Part shown: in pieces, positions 1-8,027 of the stretch
How positions within the stretch are numbered: the stretch's first letter is position 1
Layout of the letters: every line of letters starts with the position of its first letter
NCBI RefSeq assembly: GCF_034421375.1
Contig: NZ_CP139779.1
Location: forward strand, 2,666,001 to 2,730,000
Reading direction: 5' to 3'
Length of the DNA: 64,000 nt
From: Microbacterium invictum
GTDB taxonomy: Bacteria > Actinomycetota > Actinomycetes > Actinomycetales > Microbacteriaceae
Translations under genes and position numbers: made by a program
The notes under the pieces: generated by a model
The model's input: only the letters and a program-made list of their open reading frames with translations
The model's database searches: none
Told to the model about the DNA's origin: nothing

Positions 1-690
1 CACGTTGAGAAACTGCTGCCAGCGGCCGGCACCGTCCATGCGGGCCGCCTCGTAGAGCTCTACCGGGATGTCCTGCAACGCGGCGAGGTAGATGATCGCG
101 TTGAACCCGAGTGTCCACCACACCGTGACGCCGACGAGCGCTACCCAGGCCGCCGGGGTGGAGGTCAACCACGCCGTGTCGTCGGGAAGACCGAGCAGAC
201 CCAGGTAGTAATTGACCAGCCCGATGTTGTTGTCGAGCAGGTACCGCCACAGGACCGCCACGACCGCGACGCCCAGCACGTAGGGCGCGAAGTACACCGC
301 GCGGAAGAAGTTCCGGCCGGGGAACTTCGCGTTCATGAGCAGCGCGACGAGGAGCGGGATGACGAGCAGGAACGGAACGCTCGACACGGTGAAGATCGCC
401 GTGGCCTGCATCGCCTGCCAGAAGATGCCCGACGTCGTCGACCCGGGTGTGAACAGGTCGATGTAGTTGTCCAGCCCCACGAACGGCTTCAACGGCAGGG
501 TGTAATCCCACTGATGCAGACTCATCCAGAGGCCGAGTACGACCGGGATGATGACGAACCCCGTGAAGAGCAGCAGATAGGGCGCGAGGAAAAGCCACGG
601 CGTCGCGCGACCATGGTCGCGCAGCCGCCGCGCGGGGGCACTCGTCTCGGCGAGTGCGCCCGCGCGGGTGGGAAGCGTCGTCTGACTCAT
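1..690 (-). CDS. Sugar ABC importer permease, MalF type (3' end outside window)
   Basis: Membrane subunit of a CUT1 carbohydrate importer. The 230 codons in the window start at an ATG and run off the left edge with no stop. After a short cytoplasmic tail (MSQTTLPTRAG) comes a first membrane helix (PWLFLAPYLLLF), then FVGLDNY, then several further helices and, near residues 211-222, the cytoplasmic ELYEAARMDGAG loop that docks on the ATPase. The start overlaps the stop of the binding-protein gene as ATGA, so the two are translationally coupled in one operon running leftwards; a second permease would be expected beyond the edge. The sugar cannot be read from the sequence; the GH2 gene nearby suggests an oligosaccharide. 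Confidence 0.9.
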   Translation of the reverse strand, partial: MSQTTLPTRAGALAETSAPARRLRDHGRATPWLFLAPYLLLFTGFVIIPVVLGLWMSLHQWDYTLPLKPFVGLDNYIDLFTPGSTTSGIFWQAMQATAIFTVSSVPFLLVIPLLVALLMNAKFPGRNFFRAVYFAPYVLGVAVVAVLWRYLLDNNIGLVNYYLGLLGLPDDTAWLTSTPAAWVALVGVTVWWTLGFNAIIYLAALQDIPVELYEAARMDGAGRWQQFLNV

Positions 691-1991
691 TGCCCGAAGG
701 TGGCCAGGTTCTCTTCCATCAGCTGTGTCGCGCGGCCCTGCGCTTCCTCGAGCACCTCGGCCGGCTCACCGGCGCCGAGGACGCCGTCTGCGACAGCGAC
801 CTCAAGCGTCTCGGTGGTCACCGTTCCGATGCCGGGCGCCGTCGGCGTGAATCGCATGCTGTCCAGCGCCTCGGCGATGGGCGCCTGAGGCATGCCCTCC
901 AGCGCCCCACTGTCGAGGACCGATTGGCGGGCAGGGATCATGGCCGCCCCGGCCCAGTCCTCGGAGTGCTCACTCATCCAGGCGATGAAGACCTTCGCGG
1001 CGTTCATGCGATTCTCGTCGTCCTGACGCGGCAGGAAGAACTGGTGCGATGATGCCCAGGTGGACTCCTGGCCGCCGATGTTCGGGACGGGAGCGCCGGC
1101 ATAGGGCAGGCCAGACTCCTCAAGGTCGTTGAACTGCCAGATCCCGTCCCACGTGATGGACGTCTCGCCGTTCTTGAAGGCGACGTACTGCGCGTCGATC
1201 GCCACATCCTCCGGGCTGTATCCCTCATCGATGATGCCGCGCATCCAGTCCAGCGCCTGAACTCCCGACTCATCGGCGAATGTCGCCTCCGACCCGTCCT
1301 GCGCGTAGGGCTCGCCCCCGAACTGCCAGTCGAGGGTCATGAACATCAGGTGCCCGGGCCACCGCGCAGGCATCCAGAACGGCGTGTCATATCCGGCTGC
1401 CTGAAGCGCGTCGAGGGCCGCCATGAACGATGCCTCGTCGGTGGGGGCCTCCGTGATGCCTGCCGCGGCGAAGTGCTCGGTGTTGTAGTACATCGCCAGG
1501 GAGTGCACATCGAGCGGGATTCCGTACCGCTGACCGTCGTACTCGCCGGCTTCCCACACCGTCTCGGTGAAGTCGTCACCAGTCAAGCCGAGCTCATCGA
1601 CCATGTCATCGAGGGGAAGGATGACCTGCCGTGCGGCGTTGGATCCGAGTTGGTCGAAGTGCATCACGCCGACGTCGGGGCCCTCGCCGGCGGTCACGGC
1701 GGCGGGCAGGCGCTGATAGAAGTCGGCCCACTGCATCGTGTTGGACTCGACCGTGATGTTGTCGTGCTCCTCGTTGAACTGGTCAACCATCTGCTGCATG
1801 AACGGTCCATCGCCGCCGGTGAACCCGTTCCAGAACGACAGCGTCACCTCCGGTCCGTCGTACTCGCCGGTGAAGTCCCCGCCCGATGACGGCGCACCGC
1901 CACCGCAGGCGCTCAACACCAGCGCGGTCGCCAGCATCGCTGAGGCGGTGAGCACCGCCCGGCCCTGTGCTCGTCGGTGTGGCCTTGTCAT
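687..1991 (-). CDS. Extracellular sugar-binding lipoprotein of ABC importer
   Basis: Family 1 solute-binding protein that captures a carbohydrate outside the membrane and hands it to the permease encoded just downstream. The 434-residue product begins with a basic segment and hydrophobic helix ending in a lipobox (LVLSAC, Cys at about 29), so it should be lipid-anchored. The body has the family features VTLSFWNGFTGGDG near the N-terminus and repeated aromatic clefts such as ITWDGIWQF. The ATG has a strong ribosome site (GAGGAGG, 5 nt spacer). A LacI-type operator lies 63-78 bp upstream, between this gene and the divergent regulator, so expression is probably induced by the sugar. Confidence 0.92.
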   Translation of the reverse strand: MTRPHRRAQGRAVLTASAMLATALVLSACGGGAPSSGGDFTGEYDGPEVTLSFWNGFTGGDGPFMQQMVDQFNEEHDNITVESNTMQWADFYQRLPAAVTAGEGPDVGVMHFDQLGSNAARQVILPLDDMVDELGLTGDDFTETVWEAGEYDGQRYGIPLDVHSLAMYYNTEHFAAAGITEAPTDEASFMAALDALQAAGYDTPFWMPARWPGHLMFMTLDWQFGGEPYAQDGSEATFADESGVQALDWMRGIIDEGYSPEDVAIDAQYVAFKNGETSITWDGIWQFNDLEESGLPYAGAPVPNIGGQESTWASSHQFFLPRQDDENRMNAAKVFIAWMSEHSEDWAGAAMIPARQSVLDSGALEGMPQAPIAEALDSMRFTPTAPGIGTVTTETLEVAVADGVLGAGEPAEVLEEAQGRATQLMEENLATFGQ

Positions 1992-2053
1992 GGAGTCCTC
2001 CTCGTTGAAAACACGTCGCGCGGCTCAGCTGTGGGTGCCACGATGAACGCCAC

Positions 2054-2069
2054 TGTACAGCGCTGTAAA
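2054..2069. promoter_or_regulatory. LacI-type operator, copy 1
   Basis: TGTACAGCGCTGTAAA is an almost perfect palindrome with the central CG step of LacI-family operators. It lies in the divergent gap between the binding-protein gene and the lacI-like gene. A second copy (TTTACAGCGCTAGAAA) stands before the GH2 gene at 3148-3163; the implied consensus is TTTACAGCGCTGTAAA. Confidence 0.75.
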
Positions 2070-2129
2070 TTTTTCCGCTAGACCAGTGCGCGAAGGGTGG
2101 ACCCTAGGATGGCGACGAAAGGGGGCCGC

Positions 2130-3137
2130 GTGAAGCGAGTTCGTCTGATCGACGTGGCAGAGCGCGCCGGCGTGTCCATGAAGACCGTCTCCAACGTCAT
2201 CCATGACTACCCGCACGTCGCGCCGGCGCTGCGAGCCCGTGTGCAGGCCGCCATCGACGAACTCGGCTATCGACCGAATTTGACTGCTCGGCGCCTCGCG
2301 ACGGGACGCACCGGAATGATCGCCCTTGCGATACCCGAGATCGATCATCCGTATTTCTCGGAGCTCTCACGGCGCATCGCCGAAGAAGCCACGGGCCTCG
2401 GCTATCGAGTGATCTTCGAGCAGACCCTCAGCGACGCCTCGGCCGAGCGCGCCGTGCTCCACGATCGCGAAGCCGGCCTGGTCGATGGCGTCATCTTCCA
2501 TCCGGTTCAGATGGGCACCATGGAAATTGCGAGGCTGGCGCCGGACGTGCCCCTGGTGCTGCTCGGGGAGGCCGCGATGCCGGTCACGACGGACCACGTC
2601 ATGATCGACAACGTCGCCGCCGCCGCAGACGGGGTGGACCTGCTCCTCACCGCGGGTCGCCGACGGATCGCCTTCCTCGGCACGGTCCGCGACGACATCA
2701 CGGGCTCGACCGGCCAGAGACTGCTCGGCTACCAGGATCGCCTCATCGCCGCGGGGATCCGTCCCGACCCCTGGCTCATCCTGCCCGTCGACGGCTTCTC
2801 GATCGAAGACAGCCGCGTCGCACTCCTGCGCGCCATCGACCGCGGCGTCGATTTCGATGCCGTGCTCTGCCGAGACGACAAGTTCGCCATCGGCGCCCTC
2901 AAAGCTCTCGCGACCGCCGGGCGCTCCGTCCCGGCAGAGGTGGCCGTCCTCGGGTGGGACGACACGCATCTGGCCAGTTACAGCTCCCCGGCTCTGACCT
3001 CGATCGCACCGGACAAGCACGCGCTCGCGCAAACGGCGCTGGGGCTGCTGGTCGAGAGGATCGAAGGGCACAAGGGCGTCGGTCGTCATCGCATCGTCCC
3101 TCATTCGATCTCCGTCCGCGAGACGACCCCCGGGTGA
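2130..3137 (+). CDS. LacI-family transcriptional regulator of the GH2/ABC locus
   Basis: Sugar-responsive repressor, 335 residues from the GTG chosen here. The N-terminal helix-turn-helix is clear (IDVAERAGVSMKTVSNVIH, then ARRLATGRTG hinge), followed by a periplasmic-binding-protein-like sensor domain (IALAIPEIDHPYFSEL; VAVLGWDDTHLASYSSPALTSI). The GTG is preferred over an ATG 21 nt upstream because AAAGGGGG sits 4 nt before it and the HTH then begins at residue 5, as usual in the family. Matching operators flank the gene on both sides, so it probably controls the importer to its left, itself and the GH2 gene to its right. Confidence 0.92.
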   Translation: MKRVRLIDVAERAGVSMKTVSNVIHDYPHVAPALRARVQAAIDELGYRPNLTARRLATGRTGMIALAIPEIDHPYFSELSRRIAEEATGLGYRVIFEQTLSDASAERAVLHDREAGLVDGVIFHPVQMGTMEIARLAPDVPLVLLGEAAMPVTTDHVMIDNVAAAADGVDLLLTAGRRRIAFLGTVRDDITGSTGQRLLGYQDRLIAAGIRPDPWLILPVDGFSIEDSRVALLRAIDRGVDFDAVLCRDDKFAIGALKALATAGRSVPAEVAVLGWDDTHLASYSSPALTSIAPDKHALAQTALGLLVERIEGHKGVGRHRIVPHSISVRETTPG

Positions 3138-3147
3138 CGAGCGCGGC

Positions 3148-3163
3148 TTTACAGCGCTAGAAA
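3148..3163. promoter_or_regulatory. LacI-type operator, copy 2, before GH2 gene
   Basis: TTTACAGCGCTAGAAA matches copy 1 (read on the other strand TTTACAGCGCTGTACA) in its first eleven bases. It ends 7 bp before a possible -10 box CATGAT (3171-3176) of the GH2 gene, so a bound repressor would block polymerase. Confidence 0.7.
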
Positions 3164-3182
3164 CCTAGGCCATGATGTCGTC

Positions 3183-5006
3183 ATGGCCGAAGACGTCTTC
3201 TCCCGACCGAGCCGCCAGGACGGCACCTATCCGCGACCGCAGCTCGTCCGACCTGCGTGGCACAGCCTCGATGGCACGTGGGGATTCGAGTACGACGACG
3301 GCGACGAAGGCCTGACCGGGTCGTGGAACGAGCCGGGCCGACCCACGGTCCGCACGATCACCGTGCCGTATCCCCCGGAGTCCGCGCTCTCCGGCGTCGG
3401 CGACACCGGCCACCACCCGGTCGTCTGGTACCGCCGCGATATCGCTGAGGAGGACCTCGCGGCCGCGGCGTGGAAGCCCGGTCGCCGCCTTCTCCTCCAC
3501 TTTGGCGCCGTCGACTACCGGGCCTCGGTCTGGGCCGACGGTCGACTGATCGGAATTCACGAGGGCGGTCACACACCGTTCAGCTTCGATGTCACCGCAG
3601 CGGCACAGCTCGGTCCGTTCGAGATCGTGGTGCGCGCCGAGGACGATCCCGACGACCTGGAGCAGCCGCGCGGCAAGCAGGATTGGCTCCCCGATCCGCA
3701 CGTCATCTGGTACCACCGCACGACCGGTATCTGGCAGACCGTCTGGCTCGAGGCCGTTCCTCCCCTTCACGTGACACACCTCGCCTGGGAGACCAACCTG
3801 GTCGCCGGCACGGTGAGCGCCGACATCGAGTTGAGCGCCCGACCCCCGGCCGGCACCGAGATCGACATCGATCTCTCCTACGAGGGCACGGCACTCGCCC
3901 GGATCAGCGCGACGGCGACAGAACCTCGCAGCCGCGTCGTCGTCCCCCTATCGCCATTGACGAACGGGCAGGGGTACGAGACTCTGCTGTGGACCGTCGA
4001 GAATCCCCGCCTGGTCGACGCGCGGCTCACGGCGCGCTCGGCAGCAGGCATCGAAGATGCGGTGGCCTCATACTTCGGAATGCGCACCGTAGCCGTCGAC
4101 GGCGCTCGCTTCCTCGTGAACGATCGCCCGGCGCCTATCGTCGCAGTGCTCGAACAGGGGTACTGGCCCCAATCCCATCTCGCTGCTCCGAGCGCCGAGG
4201 CTCTCCGGGAGGAAGTTCAGCTCATTAAGGACCTCGGCTTCTCCACCGCTCGGGTCCACCAGAAGATCGAGGATCCGCGGTTCCTGTACTGGGCGGATCG
4301 ACTCGGTCTCATGGTGTGGGAGGAACTGCCGAGCGCGTACCGCTTCTCGACGACCTCCGTATCCCGGTTGACCAGGGAATGGACGGAGGCGATCGCCCGC
4401 GATCGATCGCACCCCTGCGTGGTCGCTTGGGTCCCCGTGAACGAGAGCTGGGGTGTGCAGCAGGTTGCGCACGACCCGCGACAGCGGGATTTCGTCCGCG
4501 CTCTGTTCCATCTGACCAGAGCACTCGACAGCACTCGCCCCGTGATCGCGAACGACGGCTGGGAGCACACGGACTCTTCGCTCCTGACCGTTCACGACTA
4601 CGAGAACGACCCTGAGCTCCTCTCCGCCTCCTATCGTGATGAGGTCGCCGTCGCAGCGACACTCGCCGGCATCGGGCCCGCAGGGCGTCGGATGACTCTG
4701 CTCCCCCAGGATGAGGCCCCGCTCCTTCGTTCGGCACCTGTCGTGATCAGCGAGTTCGGCGGCGTCACCTACGCACCGGACGCCGAGATCGAGACGTGGG
4801 GATACGCCGTCGCCGAGTCGTCGGAAGACTTCGAGCGACGCCTGCGCGGAGTCTTCGGCGCCCTGCAGGCCAGCAAGGTCCTGGGGGGCTACTGCTACAC
4901 GCAACTCACCGACACGCTTCAAGAGGCCAACGGTCTCGTGGACGAGAACCGGAGCCCGAAGCTGCCTGTCGAGGTGATCCGCTCCATCGTCAGGGGCGAG
5001 TCGTGA
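3183..5006 (+). CDS. Glycoside hydrolase family 2 (beta-galactosidase/beta-glucuronidase type)
   Basis: Retaining exo-beta-glycosidase, 607 residues, no signal peptide, so it should act in the cytoplasm on the sugar brought in by the neighbouring importer. The order is GH2: sugar-binding N-domain (RPAWHSLDGTWGFEYDD), immunoglobulin-like middle domain, then a TIM barrel. The acid/base glutamate lies in VPVNESW (about residue 420) and the nucleophile in VISEFGG (about 523); both are intact. At about 600 residues it is a short GH2, closer in size to beta-glucuronidases than to LacZ. The substrate (beta-galactoside, -glucuronide or -mannoside) cannot be told. The ATG is only 6 nt behind CATGAT, which suggests a leaderless mRNA under LacI control. 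Confidence 0.9.
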   Translation: MAEDVFSRPSRQDGTYPRPQLVRPAWHSLDGTWGFEYDDGDEGLTGSWNEPGRPTVRTITVPYPPESALSGVGDTGHHPVVWYRRDIAEEDLAAAAWKPGRRLLLHFGAVDYRASVWADGRLIGIHEGGHTPFSFDVTAAAQLGPFEIVVRAEDDPDDLEQPRGKQDWLPDPHVIWYHRTTGIWQTVWLEAVPPLHVTHLAWETNLVAGTVSADIELSARPPAGTEIDIDLSYEGTALARISATATEPRSRVVVPLSPLTNGQGYETLLWTVENPRLVDARLTARSAAGIEDAVASYFGMRTVAVDGARFLVNDRPAPIVAVLEQGYWPQSHLAAPSAEALREEVQLIKDLGFSTARVHQKIEDPRFLYWADRLGLMVWEELPSAYRFSTTSVSRLTREWTEAIARDRSHPCVVAWVPVNESWGVQQVAHDPRQRDFVRALFHLTRALDSTRPVIANDGWEHTDSSLLTVHDYENDPELLSASYRDEVAVAATLAGIGPAGRRMTLLPQDEAPLLRSAPVVISEFGGVTYAPDAEIETWGYAVAESSEDFERRLRGVFGALQASKVLGGYCYTQLTDTLQEANGLVDENRSPKLPVEVIRSIVRGES

Positions 5007-5021
5007 TCGGTTCGTCCCCTC

Positions 5022-5054
5022 ACCCGCCGTGACCGGCGTCGACGGGCGGCGGGT
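5022..5054 (+). terminator. Hairpin terminator after GH2 gene
   Basis: Inverted repeat ACCCGCCG (5022-5029) / CGGCGGGT (5047-5054) begins 16 bp after the GH2 stop. No U-tract follows, as is common in high-GC actinobacteria. Confidence 0.5.
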
Positions 5055-5059
5055 AAACT
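5054..5059 (+). promoter_or_regulatory. -10 box TAAACT of a leaderless gene
   Basis: TAAACT lies 7 nt before the GTG at 5067, so transcription would begin at about the start codon. It abuts the terminator of the previous gene, which marks a new transcription unit. Confidence 0.5.
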
Positions 5060-5066
5060 GGCCGGC

Positions 5067-5474
5067 GTGTCCGAGACCCCGAACGTGACGCCGCAGCAGC
5101 CGCAGTCCCCCACCGAGGGACGCCCCGCGGGCACCCGCGCGCCGCTGTCGGGAATCGACATCCTCGCCTTCCTGTGCGAGCTGTTCGCGTTCGTCTCGCT
5201 GGCCTTCTGGGGTTTCGTCGCCTGGCCCCTCCCCTGGAACATCGTCGCCGGCATCGGCGCCCCGGTGGGCGCGATCCTCATCTGGGCGCTGTTCGTCTCG
5301 CCGCGCGCCGTCTTCGCGGTGCACCCCTTCGTCCGGGCCTTCGTCGAGCTGCTCGTCTACGCCGCCGCCGTGGTCGCCTGGTGGGACCTCGGCGCGGTCT
5401 GGGTCGGCATCGTCTTCGGCGTGATCGCCGTGGCCGCCGGGGTGCTCGCCGGTCGACGGCAGCTGGCGTCGTGA
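5067..5474 (+). CDS. DUF2568 (YrdB-like) small membrane protein
   Basis: Integral membrane protein of 135 residues with a polar, Pro/Gln-rich tail of about 30 residues and four hydrophobic helices (IDILAFLCELFAFVSLAFWGF; LPWNIVAGIGAPVGAILIWALF; FVELLVYAAAVVAWWDL; WVGIVFGVIAVAAGVLAG). The pattern WPLPWN...APVGAILIWALFVSPRAVF fits DUF2568/YrdB, whose function is unknown. No ribosome site precedes the GTG; a TAAACT box 7 nt upstream points to a leaderless start. Its stop overlaps the GTG of the FAD oxidase (GTGA), so the two are made together. Confidence 0.75.
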   Translation: MSETPNVTPQQPQSPTEGRPAGTRAPLSGIDILAFLCELFAFVSLAFWGFVAWPLPWNIVAGIGAPVGAILIWALFVSPRAVFAVHPFVRAFVELLVYAAAVVAWWDLGAVWVGIVFGVIAVAAGVLAGRRQLAS

Positions 5475-6844
5475 CCCACACGGCGCCCGGGGTGCTCGAG
5501 GCTCTCCGCGCCGCCCTGGGCGACCGGGTCGACGTGTCCGACGCCGCCCGTCACGCCGCCCGGGCCGACAAGTCCGGCCACGCCGCCGACGATCCGCCGC
5601 TGGCCGTCGTGCACGCCCGCGACGTCGCCGATGTGCAGACGACTCTCCGCCTCGCGAGCGAGACGGCCACCCCCGTCGTCCCCCAGGGGGCGCGCACGGG
5701 TCTGGCCGGCGGGGCGAACGCCGGCGCGGGTGAGATCGCGCTCTCGGTCCGCGGTATGGACCGCCTCCTCGAGGTGCGCGCCGACGACCTCATCGCCGTC
5801 GTCGAGCCGGGGATCCTCAACGCCGACCTGAACGCCGCCCTCGCCCCGCACGGGCTGTGGTGGGCCCCCGACCCGGCGAGCCGGGCGATCTCCACGGTCG
5901 GCGGCAACATCGCCACGGGGGCCGGCGGGCTCCTGTGCGCGAAGTACGGCGTCGTGCGCGACGCCGTCCTGGGGCTGGACGTCGTCCTGGCAGACGGGCG
6001 CCTCCTCTCCCTCGGGCACCGCACCGTGAAGGGGGTCACGGGCCTCGACCTCACCTCGCTCTTCATCGGCTCGGAAGGCACCCTCGGGGTCATCGTGGGT
6101 GCGACGCTGAAGCTCCGGCGTCTCACGACGGGCGACGTGTGCACGATCGCCGCCACCTTCCCCACCGTGCGCGCGGCCGCCGGCGGCTCGGCCGCGGTGA
6201 CCGCGGCGGGCGTCCAGCCGGCGATCATGGAGCTGATGGATGCCGCCTCGCTCGCCGCCGTCCACGCGCTGCTCGGCCTTCCCGATCCGACCCCCGGCGC
6301 CGCGCAGCTGACGATCCAGACCGACGGCGCCGCCGCGCGCACCGAGGCCGAGCAGATCGCCGCGATCCTCACCGCGGCGGGCGGCTCCGTCGCGCTCTCG
6401 CACGATCGCGAGGAGGGCGAGCGGCTGCTCGCGATCCGCCGCTCCATGCACCCGGCGATGGAGAGCCTCGGCACGACCCTCATCGAGGACGTCTCGGTGC
6501 CCCGCAGCGCCCTGCCGGCGATGTTCGACGAGATCGCCCGCATCGAGCGGGACTACGGCATGACGATCCCGACCGTCGCCCACGCCGGCGACGGGAACCT
6601 CCATCCGAACTTCATCTACCCGGGCCCCGGAGAGGTTCCCGCCGAGGTGTGGGCGGCCGCCGACGAGCTCTTCCGTGCGGCGCTGCGGCTGGGCGGCACC
6701 CTCACCGGCGAGCACGGCGTCGGGGTGCTCAAGCGACGCTGGCTCGCCGACGAGCTCGGCGACGATCAGTGGCGGATCCAGCACGAGATCGCCCGCGTGT
6801 TCGACCCGAAGGGGATCCTCAATCCCGGCAAAGTGTTCGCGTGA
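5471..6844 (+). CDS. GlcD/D-lactate dehydrogenase-type FAD-linked oxidase
   Basis: Flavoprotein of 457 residues that probably oxidises a 2-hydroxy acid such as glycolate or D-lactate and passes electrons to the respiratory chain. FAD-binding PCMH domain: PVVPQGARTGLAGGANA (about 65-80) and STVGGNIATGAGGLLCAKYG (about 140-160) carry the glycine turns that hold FAD. The C-terminal FAD-oxidase domain shows VAHAGDGNLHPNF and GEHGVGVLKRRWL, which in this family bind metal and substrate. GTG start overlaps the previous stop (GTGA) and its own stop overlaps the Nudix start (GTGA), so three genes form a tight unit. The exact substrate is not readable. Confidence 0.9.
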   Translation: MTHTAPGVLEALRAALGDRVDVSDAARHAARADKSGHAADDPPLAVVHARDVADVQTTLRLASETATPVVPQGARTGLAGGANAGAGEIALSVRGMDRLLEVRADDLIAVVEPGILNADLNAALAPHGLWWAPDPASRAISTVGGNIATGAGGLLCAKYGVVRDAVLGLDVVLADGRLLSLGHRTVKGVTGLDLTSLFIGSEGTLGVIVGATLKLRRLTTGDVCTIAATFPTVRAAAGGSAAVTAAGVQPAIMELMDAASLAAVHALLGLPDPTPGAAQLTIQTDGAAARTEAEQIAAILTAAGGSVALSHDREEGERLLAIRRSMHPAMESLGTTLIEDVSVPRSALPAMFDEIARIERDYGMTIPTVAHAGDGNLHPNFIYPGPGEVPAEVWAAADELFRAALRLGGTLTGEHGVGVLKRRWLADELGDDQWRIQHEIARVFDPKGILNPGKVFA

Positions 6845-7260
6845 CCGGCGTCTCGCCCGAGATCCGCGTCAGCGCAGGGGTGGTGACGGATGCCGCGGGG
6901 CGGGCGCTCCTGGTGCGCAAGACCGGCACGCGGCTGTTCATGAACCCCGGCGGCAAGCCCGAACCCGGTGAGAACGCCGCGGAGACCCTCGTGCGCGAGC
7001 TTCACGAAGAGCTCGGACTCACCGTCACCGCCGCGTCCCTGCATCCGCTCGGAACCTTCCGCACCGCTGCAGCCAACGAACCCGGACACGACGTCGTCGC
7101 CGACGCGTTCCGGCTCGAGATCGATCCGGCCGCCGCCGCGCCCCGCTCCGAGATCGCCGAGGCCCGCTGGATCAGGCCCGAGGATGCCGCCGCGACACCG
7201 CTCGCTCCGCTGTGCGTCGTGCTCCTGCCCCTCGTCTGGGGCGCGGACTACAGGCCCTGA
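6841..7260 (+). CDS. Nudix hydrolase
   Basis: Pyrophosphohydrolase of 139 residues, likely acting on a nucleoside diphosphate derivative. The Nudix box is complete: G-x5-E-x7-R-E-L-x-E-E-L-G-L from GKPEPGENAAETL through ELHEELGL (about residues 38-60). Such short single-domain Nudix proteins with RVSAGVV near the start are often called 8-oxo-dGTPase-like without proof. The GTG overlaps the upstream FAD-oxidase stop (GTGA). Its 3' end overlaps the convergent nagB gene by 13 bp, so neither gene has a separate terminator there. Confidence 0.88.
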   Translation: MTGVSPEIRVSAGVVTDAAGRALLVRKTGTRLFMNPGGKPEPGENAAETLVRELHEELGLTVTAASLHPLGTFRTAAANEPGHDVVADAFRLEIDPAAAAPRSEIAEARWIRPEDAAATPLAPLCVVLLPLVWGADYRP

Positions 7261-8027
7261 GCGTCGGGCTTGTTCTCCCAGGCGTACCGGTAGTACTCGG
7301 CCAGTCGCAGCTGCGACGCCGCCGCCTCATCCACGACGACCGTGGCATGCGGGTGCAGCTGGATCGCCGAGGCCGGCAGCGACGCCGTCAGCGGACCCTC
7401 GACGGCCCCCGCGACGGCCGCGGCCTTGCCCCCACCGAACGCGAGCAGGACGAGGTGCCGCGCACGCAGGATCGTCCCGAGCCCCTGGGTGATGCAGTGG
7501 CGCGGCACGTCGTCGGGGCTCGGGAAGAATCGCGCGTTGTCGCGGCGGGTCTGGGCGGTCAGGGTCTTCACCCGGGTCCGCGACGCGAAGGACGAGCCGG
7601 GCTCGTTGAACCCGAGATGGCCGTCGGTGCCGATGCCGAGGATCTGCAGATCGACGCCGCCGGCGTCCTCGATCGCCCGCTCGTACTCCTCCCCCGCGAC
7701 GGCGATCCGCGCGGGGTCGCCGTCGGGTACGTGGACGAGTGACGGATCGAGGCCGAGCGGTTCGACGACCTCGCGGCCGATGACCGACGCGTAGCTCTCG
7801 GGGTGGTCCGGTGCGAGCCCGACGTACTCGTCGAGTGCGAAGCCCCGTATGCCGGAGAGGTCGACCCCTGCAGTCTTCTCGCGCAGCGCCCGGTAGACCG
7901 GGAGAGGCGTCGAGCCCGTGGCGAGCCCCAGAACGGTCCGGGGATTCTCACCGATGAGCCGGAGGATCTCGGCGGCGACGAGGGCGCCGGCGGCGTCGGC
8001 GCTTTCGACGATGACGACCTCAGCCAA
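7248..8027 (-). CDS. nagB: Glucosamine-6-phosphate deaminase
   Basis: Converts glucosamine-6-phosphate to fructose-6-phosphate plus ammonia, feeding amino sugars into glycolysis. The 259 residues carry the family signatures GLATGSTPLPVYRAL (phosphate binding), LDEYVGL (catalytic Asp at about 65) and GIGTDGHLGFNEPGSSF (about 132-147). The start is TTG at 8027: AGGAGG lies 9 nt upstream on this strand and no in-frame ATG or GTG is nearby. The start lies inside the last codons of the upstream ROK kinase (8-bp overlap), and the two act in sequence: kinase then deaminase. Last gene of the amino-sugar operon. Confidence 0.95.
   Translation of the reverse strand: MAEVVIVESADAAGALVAAEILRLIGENPRTVLGLATGSTPLPVYRALREKTAGVDLSGIRGFALDEYVGLAPDHPESYASVIGREVVEPLGLDPSLVHVPDGDPARIAVAGEEYERAIEDAGGVDLQILGIGTDGHLGFNEPGSSFASRTRVKTLTAQTRRDNARFFPSPDDVPRHCITQGLGTILRARHLVLLAFGGGKAAAVAGAVEGPLTASLPASAIQLHPHATVVVDEAAASQLRLAEYYRYAWENKPDAQGL

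Noticed and set aside
2097..2129. Longer start for the lacI-like gene
   Set aside because: The upstream ATG codons lack a ribosome site, while the GTG at 2130 has AAAGGGGG and places the HTH correctly.
4068..5324. A 418-codon minus-strand reading over the GH2 gene
   Set aside because: Overlaps GH2 and the DUF2568 gene with no family features.
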